The position numbers and the translations under genes were made by a program. Positions 8,847-15,773 of a stretch of 18,977 nt of DNA are shown here, in pieces. The notes below the pieces were generated by a model. That model was not told where the DNA came from and ran no database searches. It was given only the letters and a program-made list of their open reading frames with translations. Source of the stretch: JADYZU01 sp964443055 (GTDB taxonomy: Bacteria; Pseudomonadota; Alphaproteobacteria; Rhodobacterales; Rhodobacteraceae); assembly GCA_964443055.1 (NCBI GenBank), contig CAYUBT010000030.1:1-18977 (forward strand), in the 5' to 3' direction. Position 1 is the first letter of the stretch. Each line of letters starts with the position of its first letter.

Positions 8847-9614
8847 TCAGGCGAAAAGGTCGGAGTCGTAGTTCACATGCGTCAGACAGAGCCCCTCGGG
8901 CGGGGCGACCGGCGCGCAGGCGGAGCGGTCGCGGGCTTCGAGTGCCTCGGCCACCTGTGCAGGTTTCCACGCACCCGCGCCGACCCGTTCCAGCGTGCCC
9001 GCGAAGGAACGCACCTGGTGATGCAGGAAGGAACGCGCCCGCACATGCATCCTGATCTCGGTGCCGCCGGGGCAGGGGAGTTCCTCGAAACGGATGGAAT
9101 CGACCGTCTTGACCGGGCTTTTTGCCTGGCAGATCGAGGCGCGGAAGGTCGTGAAATCATGCCGCCCGACCAGATGTGCCGCGCCTGCGCGCATCAGTTC
9201 GATGTCAAGCCTGCGCCCCACCCGCCAGACCCGTCCGGCATCGAGCACCGCATGGGGCCGGCGGCAGAGGAACCGGTAGGTGTAAGAGCGTTCGCGCGCC
9301 GAGAAACGCGCATGGAAATCCTCGCCCGTCTCGGCCGCGGCCAGCACCGCCACCGGCGCGGGGCGAAGGTGGAAGTTCATGGCCTCGGTCAGGCGGAAGG
9401 GTTCCCAGTCGTGCGTGAGATCCGCATGGGCCACCTGTCCGGTGGCGTGAACCCCCGTATCCGTGCGCCCCGCTCCGGCGATGGTCGGGGCTGCCGGGTC
9501 GAGCCTGGCCAGCGCGGCCTCGAGCACCGCCTGCACGGTGTCCTGCCCCTCCTGCCGCTGCCAGCCCGAGAAGGGGCCGCCGTCATATTCGATCAGGAAG
9601 GCAAACCGCGCCAT
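8847..9614 (-). CDS. truA: tRNA pseudouridine(38-40) synthase TruA
   Basis: TruA converts uridines 38, 39 and 40 in the tRNA anticodon arm to pseudouridine. The 255-residue product is of normal family length. The N-terminal strand FAFLIEYDGGPFSGWQRQ (about 4-20) and the active-site motif AGRTDTGVHA are present, with the catalytic aspartate at D52. The C-terminal half holds the FLHHQVR motif typical of TruA. It starts 8 nt after the hom stop, so it is probably co-transcribed with hom. About 100 bp separate it from tamA. Confidence 0.96.
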   Translation of the reverse strand: MARFAFLIEYDGGPFSGWQRQEGQDTVQAVLEAALARLDPAAPTIAGAGRTDTGVHATGQVAHADLTHDWEPFRLTEAMNFHLRPAPVAVLAAAETGEDFHARFSARERSYTYRFLCRRPHAVLDAGRVWRVGRRLDIELMRAGAAHLVGRHDFTTFRASICQAKSPVKTVDSIRFEELPCPGGTEIRMHVRARSFLHHQVRSFAGTLERVGAGAWKPAQVAEALEARDRSACAPVAPPEGLCLTHVNYDSDLFA

Positions 9615-9622
9615 GGGCGCAC

Positions 9623-10909
9623 TCAGACCGTCTCGATGCGCAGGGCCACCGGCTCGCCAACGACGACGCCGCTGCCTGCAAAGCCCGCGATGGCCGCCTC
9701 GAGCGCGCTCTGCGTTGTCCTGTGGGTGACGATCAGAACCGGGGCGGTGGTGTTGTCGTGGCCATATTGGCGCATCCGGTCGATCGAGACGCCCTCGTCA
9801 CCGAGAATCCGTGCAACCCGTGCTAGTGCGCCCGGTTTGTCCACGAGCATCAGCCGCAGGTAATAGGGCGCGGGCACGGCGGCGCGGGCAGGCCGTGCCT
9901 CGCGCAGGGTTCCGGCGGACTGGCCGAAGGTCGGGACGCGGATGCCGCGCGCGATGTCGATCACGTCGGCCATGACGGCGCTGGCCGTGGGGCCTGCCCC
10001 GGCCCCCGGACCCCGCAGGACGATCTGGCCCACGTGATCGCCCTCGATCACCACCATGTTGGTGCCGCCCTCGAGCTGGCCCAGGGGCGATGTCGCGGGG
10101 ACGAGACAGGGCGACATGCGCTGTTCGAGCCCCCGGCCCGTCATCTGCGCCACGCCCAGCAGCTTGATGCGGAATCCCATGTCGCCCGCGCGGCGGATAT
10201 CCTCGAGCGTGATCTCGGTGATCCCCTCGATCTCGACATTGTCGAAATCGACCCGGGTGCCGAAGGCGATGGCGGACAGGAGCGACAGCTTGTGGCCCGC
10301 ATCTATCCCGCCCACGTCGAGATTCGGATCGGCTTCGAGATAACCCAGCCGCGCGCATTCCTCGAAGAGGACATCATAGCCCTGGCCTGTCTCTTCCATC
10401 CGCGTGAGGATGTAGTTGCAGGTGCCGTTCATGACGCCCATCACCCGGGTGATGCGATTGGCGGCAAGCCCCTCGGTCAGGCTCTTGATCACCGGGATAC
10501 CGCCAGCGACCGCCGCCTCGAACCGGATCAGCCGCCCGGCCTTTTCCGCTGCGACGGCGAGTGCATGGCCATGATGCGCAAGCAGCGCCTTGTTCGCCGT
10601 CACCACATCCTTGCCTGCGGCGATGGCGGCTTCGGTCGCCTCCTTCGCCGCGCCCTCGTGGCCGCCCATCACCTCGACGAACACGTCGATGTCGTCCCGC
10701 CGGGCGAGCGCCACGGGATCATCCTCCCAGGCGAGCCCCTCCAGCGAGACACCACGTTCCTTCGTGCGGTCGCGGGCCGAGACCGCGCTCACGGTGATCT
10801 TCCGTCCGCTGCGTGCGGCGATCTGGTCGGCGTGGTCGTGGATGATGCGCAGGACACCCGCGCCCACCGTGCCCAGCCCCGCGATGCCGAGGCGCAAATT
10901 GTCGGTCAT
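9623..10909 (-). CDS. hom: Homoserine dehydrogenase
   Basis: This enzyme reduces aspartate semialdehyde to homoserine with NAD(P)H, the branch point to threonine and methionine. The 428-residue product has an N-terminal Rossmann fold with GLGTVG at 11-16 and TANK at 104-107. The catalytic domain carries EAAVAGGIP near 131 and DPNLDVGGIDAGHKLSLL, which contains the family's active-site residues D203 and K207. From about residue 345 (YYLRLMLVDKPGALARVARIL) a C-terminal ACT domain suggests allosteric feedback by threonine or a related amino acid. The ATG at 10907-10909 has GGAG at 10916-10919 with 6 nt spacing. It leads the hom-truA pair. There is no fused aspartokinase domain. Confidence 0.97.
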   Translation of the reverse strand: MTDNLRLGIAGLGTVGAGVLRIIHDHADQIAARSGRKITVSAVSARDRTKERGVSLEGLAWEDDPVALARRDDIDVFVEVMGGHEGAAKEATEAAIAAGKDVVTANKALLAHHGHALAVAAEKAGRLIRFEAAVAGGIPVIKSLTEGLAANRITRVMGVMNGTCNYILTRMEETGQGYDVLFEECARLGYLEADPNLDVGGIDAGHKLSLLSAIAFGTRVDFDNVEIEGITEITLEDIRRAGDMGFRIKLLGVAQMTGRGLEQRMSPCLVPATSPLGQLEGGTNMVVIEGDHVGQIVLRGPGAGAGPTASAVMADVIDIARGIRVPTFGQSAGTLREARPARAAVPAPYYLRLMLVDKPGALARVARILGDEGVSIDRMRQYGHDNTTAPVLIVTHRTTQSALEAAIAGFAGSGVVVGEPVALRIETV

Positions 10910-10941
10910 GGTTCACTCCGGCCGCAGGACTAACGTCCGGC

Positions 10942-10970
10942 CTGTTACCGGGATTGCCCGTGCGGTTCAA
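10942..10970 (-). promoter_or_regulatory. Possible sigma70-type promoter of hom
   Basis: On the minus strand TTGAAC (10965-10970) and TAACAG (10942-10947) are separated by 17 nt, some 30-60 nt before the hom ATG. The -10 match is weak, so this is a candidate only. Confidence 0.3.
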
Positions 10971-10988
10971 CTTGTGGTGTCGCCTGGA

Positions 10989-11219
10989 TCAGCCGCCCGC
11001 CCGCAGGGCATCGGCCCGGGCGCGGAGCGCGGCGACGCGGGCGGCGAGGTCGCCGGTCGGGGTTGCGGCGTCCGCGGGCCCTGCTGCGGCGAGCAGCGTC
11101 TTGACCGGCACGAGGTCCGGCCACGGCGCGGTGTGGTCGGATTCGTCCAGCCGGGCGTCAAGCTCGGGGTAGGTGGCGCAGGCCGAGAGGGCGAGAGCAA
11201 GGATGGCGAGGTGGCGCAT
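10989..11219 (-). CDS. Small predicted lipoprotein, 76 residues
   Basis: The short protein begins with a positively charged and hydrophobic leader, MRHLAILALALSAC, with a lipobox L11-S12-A13-C14. This predicts diacylglyceryl modification on C14 and a mature chain of about 63 residues. A C-terminal Ala/Arg-rich segment (about 58-73, LAARVAALRARADALRA) has helix or short coiled-coil character. I do not recognise a named family. It is co-directional with hom but separated by 79 bp, enough for a promoter. A weak GAGGG lies 12 nt before the ATG. The clear lipobox and its fit between flanking genes support a real gene. Confidence 0.72.
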   Translation of the reverse strand: MRHLAILALALSACATYPELDARLDESDHTAPWPDLVPVKTLLAAAGPADAATPTGDLAARVAALRARADALRAGG

Positions 11220-11413
11220 GGGACAAGATTACCCTCGCGGCGCCGTGTCGGGAAGGCGTATCGGCTGCGCCCGCTCAAAAGATGTGCCGCCCGGCAGCCA
11301 GCCCGTCATGCTTGCGGGCGGATGAATGTCCCGTTGCCCGTCTCGGTCAGGGGCGAACGGACATGGCCTCGTCGCCTGCTTGCCTGCCCGTGAATGGGTG
11401 CGATCACGCGCAG
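11220..11413. other. Intergenic region between the TadE-like gene and the small lipoprotein
   Basis: This 194-bp segment has no convincing gene. The only structure I see is a 7-bp inverted repeat, CCGCCCG at 11288-11294 and CGGGCGG at 11315-11321, with an inner CGGGC-type stem. It could act as a weak transcription end for the Tad-like genes, but there is no T-run. Confidence 0.4.
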
Positions 11414-12016
11414 TCAGCAGGTCGCCGTCGTCACATTTCCGTTCTCGCGCGAGTTCCAGCACAGTTGCGGGGCAAAGCGCGGGCGGGTCACGGTATGTTC
11501 GTCGAAGGTGAAGGCCGCGATGCCCACATCGTAGATCGGGTGATAATCCACGCGGCTGCGGGTGAGGATCGCGACCTCGCCGCCGGGCATGATCGGGAGG
11601 ATATGGTCGATCTCGTTCAGCGCCTGCGTCGTCAGTTCCGGCAACCGGCCGATGCCCTGCGACCAGCGGACCTCGTAGCGGTCGCGGGTCGTGTTGTAGC
11701 TGTAGACGGTGATCTGCAGGTCACGGGTCTCGCTCGTGTTCAGCAGCGTCCCCTGGAGGCCCGACAGCCCGCTCAGGTAGTTGTTCGTCACGTAGCCCGT
11801 CTCGCGCGAGAGGGCGTCGCCGATCGTGTAGCTTGCCTTGACGTTGATTGCCTGCACGCGGAACACGTCGAAGAACACGTAGATGGCGATGAAGGCCCAG
11901 AGCAGAAGCGGGATCATGATGACCGTCTCGACCGTGACGCTGCCCGTCTCGTCCGTGCGGAAGGCAGCGGCGCGGCGGTGCAATGTCCGCAGCAGGGCAA
12001 AGCGCGGGCGGGCCAT
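11414..12016 (-). CDS. TadE-like membrane-anchored pilus assembly protein (distal of two)
   Basis: This 200-residue protein has an N-terminal cytoplasmic basic stretch and a TadE-like segment, GSVTVETVIMIPLLLWAFIAI (about 25-45), that forms one membrane helix resembling the class III signal/hydrophobic domain of Tad minor pilins. The remaining ~150 residues should be exported. Two cysteines lie near the end (in QLCWN and the final residue C200) and could form a disulfide. The start at 12014-12016 shares one base with the stop of the preceding TadE-like gene; a much longer frame to 12241 overlaps that gene fully and is rejected. Its role is inferred as a minor pilin or assembly factor of a Flp/Tad pilus. 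I cannot tell TadE from TadF on sequence alone. Confidence 0.83.
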   Translation of the reverse strand: MARPRFALLRTLHRRAAAFRTDETGSVTVETVIMIPLLLWAFIAIYVFFDVFRVQAINVKASYTIGDALSRETGYVTNNYLSGLSGLQGTLLNTSETRDLQITVYSYNTTRDRYEVRWSQGIGRLPELTTQALNEIDHILPIMPGGEVAILTRSRVDYHPIYDVGIAAFTFDEHTVTRPRFAPQLCWNSRENGNVTTATC

Positions 12017-12552
12017 CAGATCGGCTCCACCACATAGGCCGTCATTGCGACGATCGCATATGCGCCGCCGCTCTGGCGCGGGATCCTGCTGCCGAGGCCG
12101 GTGGTCGGGAACAGCGGATCGAACAGCGAACAGGCCCTGAGCACGACCAGTTCGTTCTGCATCCCCGGCTCGAACCGGCTCGGCGGCTGGGCCTCCTCCT
12201 CGCGGTCGATGCAATCGGCGGCCTGATTGAAGCCGCTCCACGAGCGCAGGTCGCGGCGCGCCATTTCAAGCTTGAGCTGGTTGCGGCAGTCGGGAATGAT
12301 GACGGCCCCCTCGCAAATGGCCTCGACCAGGCTGTCATGCGTCACCGGGTCCATGGCCCCGATGCGCACCTGCCGCACCGCGAGGTCGATCCCGCGTTCG
12401 AGCATCACCTCACGGGTCAGATAGATGCCCAGCTCGATGGTCGAGAAGAACAGCAACATCATCAGCGGCACCATCAGCGCGAATTCGAGCGTCGCCGAGG
12501 CGTCATCATCGCGCCGGAAGCGCCGCAGGAAGAAGTGGAGCGTTCGCATCAT
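12016..12552 (-). CDS. TadE-like membrane-anchored pilus assembly protein (proximal of two)
   Basis: The 178-residue product has the TadE-like signature ASATLEFALMVPLMMLLFFSTIELG at about 18-42, giving a single membrane helix right after the charged FRRDDD stretch. The conserved E24 in TLEF matches the Glu typical of TadE/type IV pilin-like N-termini. The exported part holds four cysteines (in ICEG, PDCRN, ADCID and RACSL), so two disulfides are possible. Two ATG codons in tandem (12550-12552 and 12547-12549) are both possible starts; the first overlaps the tadG-like stop by 4 bases (ATGA), the second by one. The frame extension to 13005 lies within the tadG-like gene and is rejected. Confidence 0.85.
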   Translation of the reverse strand: MMRTLHFFLRRFRRDDDASATLEFALMVPLMMLLFFSTIELGIYLTREVMLERGIDLAVRQVRIGAMDPVTHDSLVEAICEGAVIIPDCRNQLKLEMARRDLRSWSGFNQAADCIDREEEAQPPSRFEPGMQNELVVLRACSLFDPLFPTTGLGSRIPRQSGGAYAIVAMTAYVVEPI

Positions 12553-14261
12553 TCCACCAGGCGCAGGCGGTTGATCTGGGCGGCGATGGCGCGGAAGGCT
12601 TCTTCGATCTCGAGACCTGCGGCGTTGAAGTAATGGCTCGGCGAGGAGGCGCATTGCGACAGTTGCAACTGGGCGTTCGACGGCGCTTCGAAGGCGATGG
12701 TGAAGACGGTGATCTGATTGCTCACGGCCATCTGGCACATGGACTGCAGTTGCGAGTCCATTGCGCTGGTGCTTGTCAGCGTGCGCATGTTGTTCACGGC
12801 GTTGTTGTAGCTGCTGATGCCTGCGCGTGCGTAAAGTTGCTGGGCCACCCATTTCAACCGCACGCGCGACCAGACCTGTTCCCAGTTCTGCCGTGTGGTC
12901 CCGCTGATGTTCGTGCTGCCGGTCACGATTCCGGGGTCGTAGCAGGCAGGGTTGCGGCTGGACCCTGTAGGCGGGTTTGAGCCGTTCCAGGGCTGCAGGT
13001 GCCACTCGCCTCGATGCGGCACATAGAAGGGGCGGCTGTCGCAGATCGTGGTGGAGTTGCGGTTGTCCACCCGTCCGGCATGGAAAATCGAATAATGGCC
13101 ACTGCTGTTGTCCGAGCGCCAGATCGGTGACTGCCCGGCGCGGAAGCCGTCGTTCACGCGTTCCTCTTCGAAGTTCTCGCCGTCGGACATCAGCACGATC
13201 ACCTTGAGCGTGTCGTCGCGGTTGTAGGCGAACGGCCGGTCCGAGAAGGAGGCCGGGATCAGCCCCGCCTGCGCGAGGCTGGCGAACATCGGCTGCGAGC
13301 CGGGATCGAGAAGCTCGATTCCCCAGCGCATCCCCGCATTGATCGAGGTGGCGCCGATGGCGGTGAAGCCGTTGATATGGGCCTTCAGCGCCGTCTCGTT
13401 GCGGGTGGGCAGGAGCACGGTGTTCTCAGGATTGGGCGGGCACCAGACATTGGTGTTTGCCGGACCGGACGAACTGATCTCCGTATAGCGGTTCGAGGTG
13501 GATGTGCTCGAAAATGTATCGGCGATCGAGGTCATCGGTATCGGCAGCGATGTGGAAAGATCGGCCGTCACATAGGCGGCGGGCGGCAGGTCCAGGCAGT
13601 TCACATTGTTCGTGCCGTGATTGTCGAACGTGTTGTATTGCGAGCGCAACTGCGGCCCGAGGTTGATCTGGCCGTTGAAGGGCACGATGCCAATCGAAAT
13701 CCGTTCCTCGCTGTCGGCCTGCAGGATCGTGGTGACGAATTCGTTGGCCGCGCGCTTGAGATTCACGAGCCGGTTGTTGCTGCCCATCGAGCCCGAGACG
13801 TCGAGGACCAGCATGATCTCGATGTCGCTCACGCTCTCCATGGCGGTGCCGTGCGCGGGGGCGTTCAGGTCGGGATAGCCGATCATGTGCATGAAGATCG
13901 TGTTGAGCTGCATTCCGGCCCGTGCCTGGACCGAGCGCGAGTTCATCGTCTCGATCACCTCGATATGGGTCAGATGCTCCTGAAGTTGCGACTTGGCGAA
14001 ATAGTCGAGGACGACGCCTTCGGGATTCAGCCGCTGGTCAAGGTCGGCAGCCGCCAGAACCGAACGGTCGAGCGTGGACTGCAGCCGCGCCCGCGTCGCC
14101 TCGAACCGCATGAGGTCGACCGCCATCCCGCCGACCATCAGCATGATGACGAAGAGGAAGAGGGCGAAGACGATCATGCTGCCGTCCTCGGCACGACGAA
14201 AGCGGGCGAGCCTCGCTCCGGGCACGCGCCGCCGGGGTGCAGAATCGTTCATGCCGACCAT
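12549..14261 (-). CDS. TadG-like pilus assembly protein with von Willebrand factor A domain
   Basis: This 570-residue protein has a basic N-terminus, one membrane helix (about 28-50, SMIVFALFLFVIMLMVGGMAVDL) and a large exported vWA domain. The metal-ion-dependent adhesion site is intact: DVSGS (D154, S156, S158), T305 in GATSINAG and D360 in LMSDGEN. A long insertion (about 370-480) and at least six exported cysteines (C222, C274 and others further on) are notable. TadG-like proteins of Tad/Flp systems have this layout and are thought to take part in pilus assembly or surface adhesion. It is the first of three overlapping genes. The start is uncertain between ATG 14259-14261 and ATG 14250-14252 (MNDSAPRRR). 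No other Tad genes are in the window. Confidence 0.87.
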   Translation of the reverse strand: MVGMNDSAPRRRVPGARLARFRRAEDGSMIVFALFLFVIMLMVGGMAVDLMRFEATRARLQSTLDRSVLAAADLDQRLNPEGVVLDYFAKSQLQEHLTHIEVIETMNSRSVQARAGMQLNTIFMHMIGYPDLNAPAHGTAMESVSDIEIMLVLDVSGSMGSNNRLVNLKRAANEFVTTILQADSEERISIGIVPFNGQINLGPQLRSQYNTFDNHGTNNVNCLDLPPAAYVTADLSTSLPIPMTSIADTFSSTSTSNRYTEISSSGPANTNVWCPPNPENTVLLPTRNETALKAHINGFTAIGATSINAGMRWGIELLDPGSQPMFASLAQAGLIPASFSDRPFAYNRDDTLKVIVLMSDGENFEEERVNDGFRAGQSPIWRSDNSSGHYSIFHAGRVDNRNSTTICDSRPFYVPHRGEWHLQPWNGSNPPTGSSRNPACYDPGIVTGSTNISGTTRQNWEQVWSRVRLKWVAQQLYARAGISSYNNAVNNMRTLTSTSAMDSQLQSMCQMAVSNQITVFTIAFEAPSNAQLQLSQCASSPSHYFNAAGLEIEEAFRAIAAQINRLRLVE

Positions 14262-14516
14262 CCCGTAACCATCCGCCAGCTTGCAGGCTGACGGGATTCA
14301 CCAAACCTGGGTCATACTGGCCGACCACGATGGCAGGATTTTGGCGGATCGGATGCGTATTTGCCCTGATTGTGGCGGCGCTCGTCACAATCCCGCGGTG
14401 TCGCTGCTGTTGTGGCGACAATTGCCAAGGTCTCCGCGCCGCGTGGCCCGCGGCCGCGAATCACCATGAACGCCGGGTCGCAATCCCGGACCCGCGTGCA
14501 GGGGGCCTCGGCGGCG
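14262..14516. other. Upstream region of the TadG-like gene, with small repeats
   Basis: This roughly 255-bp gap lies between two minus-strand genes and must hold the control region of the Tad-like trio. It contains an inverted repeat GATTGTG (14368-14374) / CACAATC (14386-14392), a second one TGTCGC (14399-14404) / GCGACA (14415-14420), and a direct repeat TTGTGGCG at 14370-14377 and 14410-14417. I see no clear -35/-10 and no gene. Confidence 0.45.
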
Positions 14517-14542
14517 CGGCGGGGAAGACTTCCGCCCCGCCG
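14517..14542 (-). terminator. Strong hairpin directly after the UPF0173 hydrolase gene
   Basis: An 8-bp perfect stem, CGGCGGGG (14517-14524) and CCCCGCCG (14535-14542), with a 10-nt loop starts at the base next to the hydrolase stop codon. It is very stable but is not followed by a T-run on the minus strand, so it may work as a Rho-assisted terminator or as a 3'-end-stabilising hairpin. Confidence 0.5.
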
Positions 14543-15253
14543 TCAGCCTGCCCGCGAGATCGTGACGCTTTCCATCACATCAGGGGTGTGCAGGACGATA
14601 TGGGGATCGATTCCGCGCCGCAGCTCGTCGGTGTTCTGCGCCAGCAGCGGAAAGGTGCGGTAGTGGCAGGGGATCACGTTGCGGAAGTTGAAATACTTGC
14701 GGCAGACGAAGGCCGCCTGGGCCATGTCCATCGTGTAATGCCCGCCCGCGCTGAGGATGCCGATATCCGGCTTGTGATATTCGGCCATCCATTCCATGTC
14801 GGCCATGATGCCGGTGTCGCCGCTGACGTAGATCGTGTGATCTTCGCCCGAGATCATGAAACCGGCCTCGCGGCCCGCCGGGTGTCCGGGGCTGCCGTCC
14901 CAGTCGATCGACGATGAATGGCAGGCGGGCACCATCGTCACCGCCACTTCGCCGATCTTCACCGTGCCGCCCTGATTGAATCCCTCCGCCTTCGCGCCCT
15001 TCACCGAGGCGAGATAGCTCGCAAGTTCATGCACGGCATGAATTGTCGTGTCTGTCTTCGCCGAAAGCCGGGGTGCATCGGCGGCGTGATCGCTGTGGCC
15101 ATGTGTGAGCAGGATCGCCGTTGCCCCGGCAACGGCCTCGTCCTCGCGCTCTTCGGGGAAGACCGGGTTGCCCGTGAACCACGGATCGACGAGCAGGACC
15201 TGGTCCGCGATCTCGATCCGGAAGCCGGAATGGCCGAGCCATGTGATCTTCAT
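14543..15253 (-). CDS. UPF0173-type metal-dependent hydrolase (metallo-beta-lactamase fold)
   Basis: The 236-residue product is a stand-alone metallo-beta-lactamase-fold hydrolase of the UPF0173 family. The natural substrate is not known to me. Metal-site motifs are complete: H51-x-H53-x-D55-H56 in THGHSDHA, H112 in PACHSSS, D146 in SGDTG and H197 in IPCHYRTFP. The GHSGFRIE start (from residue 7) and SAGGHYTMD (168-176) are typical of the family. There is no signal peptide, so it is cytoplasmic. The ATG at 15251-15253 has AAGGAGA at 15259-15265 with good spacing. A frame extending to 16102 is antisense to gatC and gatA and is rejected. The gene is divergent from gatC. Confidence 0.92.
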   Translation of the reverse strand: MKITWLGHSGFRIEIADQVLLVDPWFTGNPVFPEEREDEAVAGATAILLTHGHSDHAADAPRLSAKTDTTIHAVHELASYLASVKGAKAEGFNQGGTVKIGEVAVTMVPACHSSSIDWDGSPGHPAGREAGFMISGEDHTIYVSGDTGIMADMEWMAEYHKPDIGILSAGGHYTMDMAQAAFVCRKYFNFRNVIPCHYRTFPLLAQNTDELRRGIDPHIVLHTPDVMESVTISRAG

Positions 15254-15280
15254 CGGTGTCTCCTTACCTTGCGGGCGCGG

Positions 15281-15309
15281 ACAATAGACCCATTGCCGGA
15301 GAATGACAG
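15281..15309 (-). promoter_or_regulatory. Candidate sigma70 promoter of the UPF0173 hydrolase
   Basis: On the minus strand CTGTCA (15304-15309) and TATTGT (15281-15286) have a 17-nt spacer; each box matches the consensus in 4 of 6 positions. It lies about 30 nt before the ATG, giving a short leader with the AAGGAGA site. An 8-bp inverted repeat (15312-15335) sits just upstream of the -35 box. Confidence 0.5.
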
Positions 15310-15311
15310 CC

Positions 15312-15335
15312 GTGCAGCATGGAATTTTGCTGCAC
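15312..15335. repeat. Inverted repeat, 8-bp arms, upstream of the hydrolase promoter
   Basis: GTGCAGCA at 15312-15319 and TGCTGCAC at 15328-15335 are perfect inverted copies with an 8-nt spacer (TGGAATTT). Its position next to the candidate -35 box is what an activator or repressor site would show. Confidence 0.6.
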
Positions 15336-15359
15336 CTGCATCCAGCGTCTCCGCTGATG

Positions 15360-15380
15360 CGCCGTCGTTGCGACACGGCG
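15360..15380. repeat. Inverted repeat/hairpin with 2-nt bulge in the divergent region
   Basis: The segment can fold as a hairpin: GTCG (15364-15367) pairs with CGAC (15371-15374) around a TTG loop, and CGCC (15360-15363) pairs with GGCG (15377-15380) across a 2-nt bulge. It may be an operator or just a GC-rich chance fold. Confidence 0.35.
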
Positions 15381-15393
15381 GTGCCGGCGCAGC

Positions 15394-15410
15394 ATTCCAC
15401 CCGGTGGAAT
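15394..15410. promoter_or_regulatory. 17-bp palindrome, operator-like
   Basis: ATTCCACC (15394-15401) and GGTGGAAT (15403-15410) form a perfect dyad with a single central base. Compact dyads of this size are typical binding sites of dimeric helix-turn-helix regulators. The bound protein is unknown. Confidence 0.55.
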
Positions 15411-15425
15411 CCGGCCCGCCGCGCC

Positions 15426-15465
15426 TTGCGGGATGCGGACTGGACGGGTAAATGCTGCCCGTCCA
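15426..15465 (+). promoter_or_regulatory. Candidate gatC promoter overlapped by an inverted repeat
   Basis: TTGCGG (15426-15431) and TAAATG (15449-15454) with a 17-nt spacer form a weak promoter. An 8-bp inverted repeat, TGGACGGG (15441-15448) and CCCGTCCA (15458-15465), brackets the -10 box. It ends 20 nt before the gatC ATG, so it could be an operator or, if transcription starts upstream, a leader hairpin. Confidence 0.35.
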
Positions 15466-15485
15466 TTTGATGAACGGTGAGGCCC

Positions 15486-15773
15486 ATGCCGATTGACATC
15501 GCCACCGCGCGCCGTGTCGCGCGCCTTGCCCGCATCGGCGTCGAGGAAGATGATCTCCCCGGCCTCGCGCGGGAGTTCGACGCGATGATCGCCTTCATCG
15601 ACCAGCTGAACGAAGTCGATGTCGAGGGTGTGGAGCCGATGACCAGCGTCTCGCCCATGCGCCTTGCCATGCGCCCCGACCAGGTGACGGACGGCGACAT
15701 GCAGGACGCCGTGCTGACGAACGCGCCCGATGCGCGCGAAGGGTTCTTTGCCGTGCCGAAGGTGGTGGAATGA
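15486..15773 (+). CDS. gatC: Asp-tRNA(Asn)/Glu-tRNA(Gln) amidotransferase subunit GatC
   Basis: GatC is the small scaffold subunit that holds GatA and GatB together in the enzyme that amidates mischarged Glu-tRNA(Gln) and Asp-tRNA(Asn). The 95-residue protein shows the family pattern: ARRVARLARIGVEED near the N-terminus, FIDQLNEVDVEGVEPMTSV in the middle, and NAPDAREGFFAVPKVVE at the end. The ATG at 15486-15488 is chosen; a GTG 9 nt upstream is possible but adds residues not usual in GatC. The stop overlaps the gatA start by 4 bases (ATGA), so the two are made in step. Confidence 0.96.
   Translation: MPIDIATARRVARLARIGVEEDDLPGLAREFDAMIAFIDQLNEVDVEGVEPMTSVSPMRLAMRPDQVTDGDMQDAVLTNAPDAREGFFAVPKVVE

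Noticed and set aside
6916..8970. 684-residue version of TamA
   Set aside because: The extension overlaps truA and would bury the signal peptide inside the protein.
10034..10933. 299-residue plus-strand open frame opposite hom
   Set aside because: Antisense to a complete homoserine dehydrogenase with all motifs; His/Arg-rich shadow composition.
12016..13005. 329-residue version of the proximal TadE-like gene, and the 275-residue version of the distal one
   Set aside because: Both extensions lie in another frame of the preceding gene and lack the charged N-terminus followed by a membrane helix that the short forms have.
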